Source of the DNA: Pseudomonadota bacterium
Lineage (GTDB): Bacteria > Pseudomonadota > Alphaproteobacteria > JAAXGF01
Assembly (NCBI GenBank): GCA_022563655.1
Contig: JADFMW010000146.1
Coordinates: 1 to 6,920, forward strand
Direction: 5' to 3'
DNA: 6,920 nt
Numbering within the stretch: position 1 is the stretch's first letter; each line of letters begins with the position of its first letter. Position numbers and translations under genes: made by a program. Positions 5,667 through 6,920 of the stretch are shown here, in pieces. A model generated the notes under the pieces. It saw only the letters and a program-made list of their open reading frames with translations. It was not told the DNA's origin and did not search any database.

Positions 5667-6080
5667 ATGGCAGAACTGCCCGGCTATTCGATCGGCGAAA
5701 TTTCGCGGCGCTCGGGCGTCAAGGTGGAGACGATTCGCTTCTACGAACGCATCGGGCTACTCGCGCCGCCCCCGCGCACCGTCGGCGGCCACCGCGTCTA
5801 CGGTTTCGCCGCGGCGAAGCGCCTCAACTTCGTCCGCCGCGCCCGCGAGCTCGGCTTCACCCTCGGCCAGGTGCGCGGCCTGCTCGCGCTCGCCGACGGG
5901 CGCGAGGACTCGTGCGCCGAGGTCGAGAAGCTCGCCCGCGCCCAGCTCGACGCGACCAGCGGGCGCATCGCCGACTTGAAGCGCATGGAAAAGGTTCTCG
6001 CCGAAATGGTGCAGCGCTGCTCGGGCGGCACGGTGCCCGACTGCCCCATCCTCGAAGCGCTGTTCGAGGGGCCCGGCTGA
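5667..6080 (+). CDS. merR: MerR, Hg(II)-responsive transcriptional regulator
   Basis: This cytoplasmic dimeric activator/repressor of 137 residues has an N-terminal winged helix-turn-helix (about 7-75): YSIGEISRRSGVKVETIRFYERIGLL, then the wing GGHRVY and RARELGFTLGQVRGLL. A long dimerisation helix follows (about 80-118), then the metal-binding end. Three cysteines stand where MerR binds Hg(II): Cys83, Cys118 and Cys126 (QRCSGGTVPDCPILEAL). The first spacing (35) equals that of Tn501 MerR (Cys82-Cys117); the second is 8 instead of 9. The start is supported by AAGAGG 9 nt upstream, within the operator/promoter region. The gene is divergent from merT and convergent with tldD (37-nt gap). Because paralogues (PbrR, CadR, ZntR) share this fold, the Hg specificity rests partly on the adjacent mer genes. 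Confidence 0.9.
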   Translation: MAELPGYSIGEISRRSGVKVETIRFYERIGLLAPPPRTVGGHRVYGFAAAKRLNFVRRARELGFTLGQVRGLLALADGREDSCAEVEKLARAQLDATSGRIADLKRMEKVLAEMVQRCSGGTVPDCPILEALFEGPG

Positions 6081-6096
6081 GCCGATAGGACGGGTA

Positions 6097-6117
6097 GGGC
6101 GGGTTTGAAACCCGCCC
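6097..6117. repeat. Palindromic hairpin between merR and tldD
   Basis: GGGCGGGTTT (6097-6106) and AAACCCGCCC (6108-6117) are perfect 10-bp arms around a single base. The actual hairpin would be a 7-8 bp GC-rich stem with a small T/A loop. It abuts the tldD stop codon and follows the merR stop by 16 nt, so it could end transcription from both sides, though it has no T-run on either strand. Its shape (GC arms with a TTTGAAA centre) is like REP-type dispersed palindromes, so a genome-wide repeat is likely. Confidence 0.6.
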
Positions 6118-6920
6118 CTATGCCTGGGTGCCGCCGACGGTGAGGCGGTCGATCAGGATAGTCGGCAGGCCGACGCCGACGGGCACGGTCTGGCCGTTCT
6201 TGCCACAGGTGCCGATGCCGGGGTCGAGCTCGAGATCGTTGCCGACCGCGCCGACGCGGGTGAGCACGTCGGGGCCGTTGCCGATGAGCGAGGCGCCCTT
6301 GACCGGCGGGCCGACCTTGCCGTTCTCGATGAGATAGGCTTCCGAGGCCGAGAACACGAACTTGCCCGAGGTGATGTCGACCTGGCCGCCGCCGAAATTG
6401 ACCGCATAGAGCCCGTTGTCGACCGCGGCGATGATCTCCTCGGGATCGTGCCGGCCGGCGGCCATGAAGGTGTTGGTCATGCGCGGCATCGGCGCATGGG
6501 CGAAGCTCTCGCGCCGTCCGTTGCCGGTCGGCGCCATGCCCATCAGCCGCGCGTTGAGCCGGTCCTGCATTAAGCCGACCAGGATTCCGTCCTCGATGAG
6601 GACGGTGCGGCTGGTGGGCGTGCCCTCGTCGTCGATGGTGAGCGAGCCGCGCCGGTCGCCGATGGTGCCGTCGTCGATCACCGTCACCTCTTCGCTCGCC
6701 ACCCGCTGGCCCATGAGCCCCGAGAACGCCGAGGTCTTCTTGCGGTTGAAGTCGCCCTCGAGCCCGTGGCCGATCGCCTCGTGCAGCAGGATCCCCGGCC
6801 AGCCCGGCCCCATCACCACCGCCATCTCGCCGGCCGGCGCCGGGACCGAGTCCAGATTCACCAGCGCCTGGCGCAGCGCCTCATCGACCTGCGCCTGCCA
6901 CGCATCGGGGGTGATATAGG
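6118..6920 (-). CDS. tldD: Metalloprotease TldD, C-terminal part (5' end outside window)
   Basis: This is a subunit of the TldD/TldE zinc protease known for microcin B17 maturation and CcdA antitoxin degradation in E. coli. The visible 267 codons begin YITPDAWQAQVDEAL and show the HExxxH motif in LLHEAIGHGLEGDFNRK (codons at about 6783 and 6768 give the two His). Next come GTIGDRRGSLTIDDEGTP, DRLNARLMG, NGRRESFAHAPMPRMTNT and the conserved end GTCGKNGQTVPVGVG, whose Cys (6206-6208) is the expected third zinc ligand. The frame is open to the right edge; the apparent GTG start at 6861 is internal (a Val in ALVNLDSV). The stop TAG at 6118-6120 touches the palindrome. TldD family members are about 480 residues, so roughly the N-terminal 200 residues lie beyond the edge. 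It is unrelated to mercury resistance and marks the chromosomal flank. Confidence 0.96.
   Translation of the reverse strand, partial: YITPDAWQAQVDEALRQALVNLDSVPAPAGEMAVVMGPGWPGILLHEAIGHGLEGDFNRKKTSAFSGLMGQRVASEEVTVIDDGTIGDRRGSLTIDDEGTPTSRTVLIEDGILVGLMQDRLNARLMGMAPTGNGRRESFAHAPMPRMTNTFMAAGRHDPEEIIAAVDNGLYAVNFGGGQVDITSGKFVFSASEAYLIENGKVGPPVKGASLIGNGPDVLTRVGAVGNDLELDPGIGTCGKNGQTVPVGVGLPTILIDRLTVGGTQA

Noticed and set aside
5509..5979. + strand open frame running through the mer promoter into merR
   Set aside because: It is in a different frame from merR, gives an Arg/Ser/Ala-rich translation, and would cover the operator. The merR frame carries the HTH and metal-binding cysteines.

Overview
The window is GC-rich proteobacterial DNA, most probably alphaproteobacterial. 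That placement is an inference from the strong G/C bias at third codon positions and from the style of the amidase and TldD proteins. It holds a complete chromosomal-type broad-spectrum mercury resistance (mer) locus between two unrelated housekeeping-type genes. On the left is an amidase-signature hydrolase (+ strand, 1-1290). On the right is the C-terminal part of the peptidase gene tldD (- strand, running off the window at 6920).

The mer locus is divergent. merR (5667-6080, +) encodes the metal-sensing activator. The 5' side of merR carries a MerR-type promoter/operator: a perfect 8-bp dyad with a 3-bp centre, inside a 19-bp spacer between TTGAAC and CATATT on the - strand. Leftward from there run merT (5046-5477), merP-like (4589-4987), merB (3765-4568), merF-like (3374-3772), merA (1947-3377) and a cupredoxin-like lipoprotein (1337-1816). 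merB/merF overlap by 8 nt and merF/merA by 4 nt (ATGA). merP and merB are 20 nt apart, merT and merP 58 nt, and merA and the cupredoxin 130 nt.

The proposed flow is as follows. The periplasmic, apparently membrane-tethered MerP-like protein captures Hg(II). MerT and the MerF-like protein bring it through the inner membrane. MerB cleaves organomercurials in the cytoplasm, and MerA reduces Hg(II) to volatile Hg(0). MerR senses cytoplasmic Hg(II) and opens the promoter. The role of the cupredoxin lipoprotein is unknown; it would act outside the inner membrane.

The core system is well known. The points that depart from the textbook Tn501/R831b versions are: a cupredoxin lipoprotein with a complete type-1 copper ligand set as the last gene; a four-helix MerF relative; a long MerB with a C-terminal Cys-Cys pair; a MerP-like domain on a Pro/Ala/Ser-rich linker; a MerA without the N-terminal metal-binding domain; a 3-bp-centre operator of the CadR/PbrR style; and a leader of about 140 nt with a possible second promoter. 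No transposase, integrase, tRNA, rRNA or CRISPR array is visible, and no gene-free stretch exceeds 200 bases.
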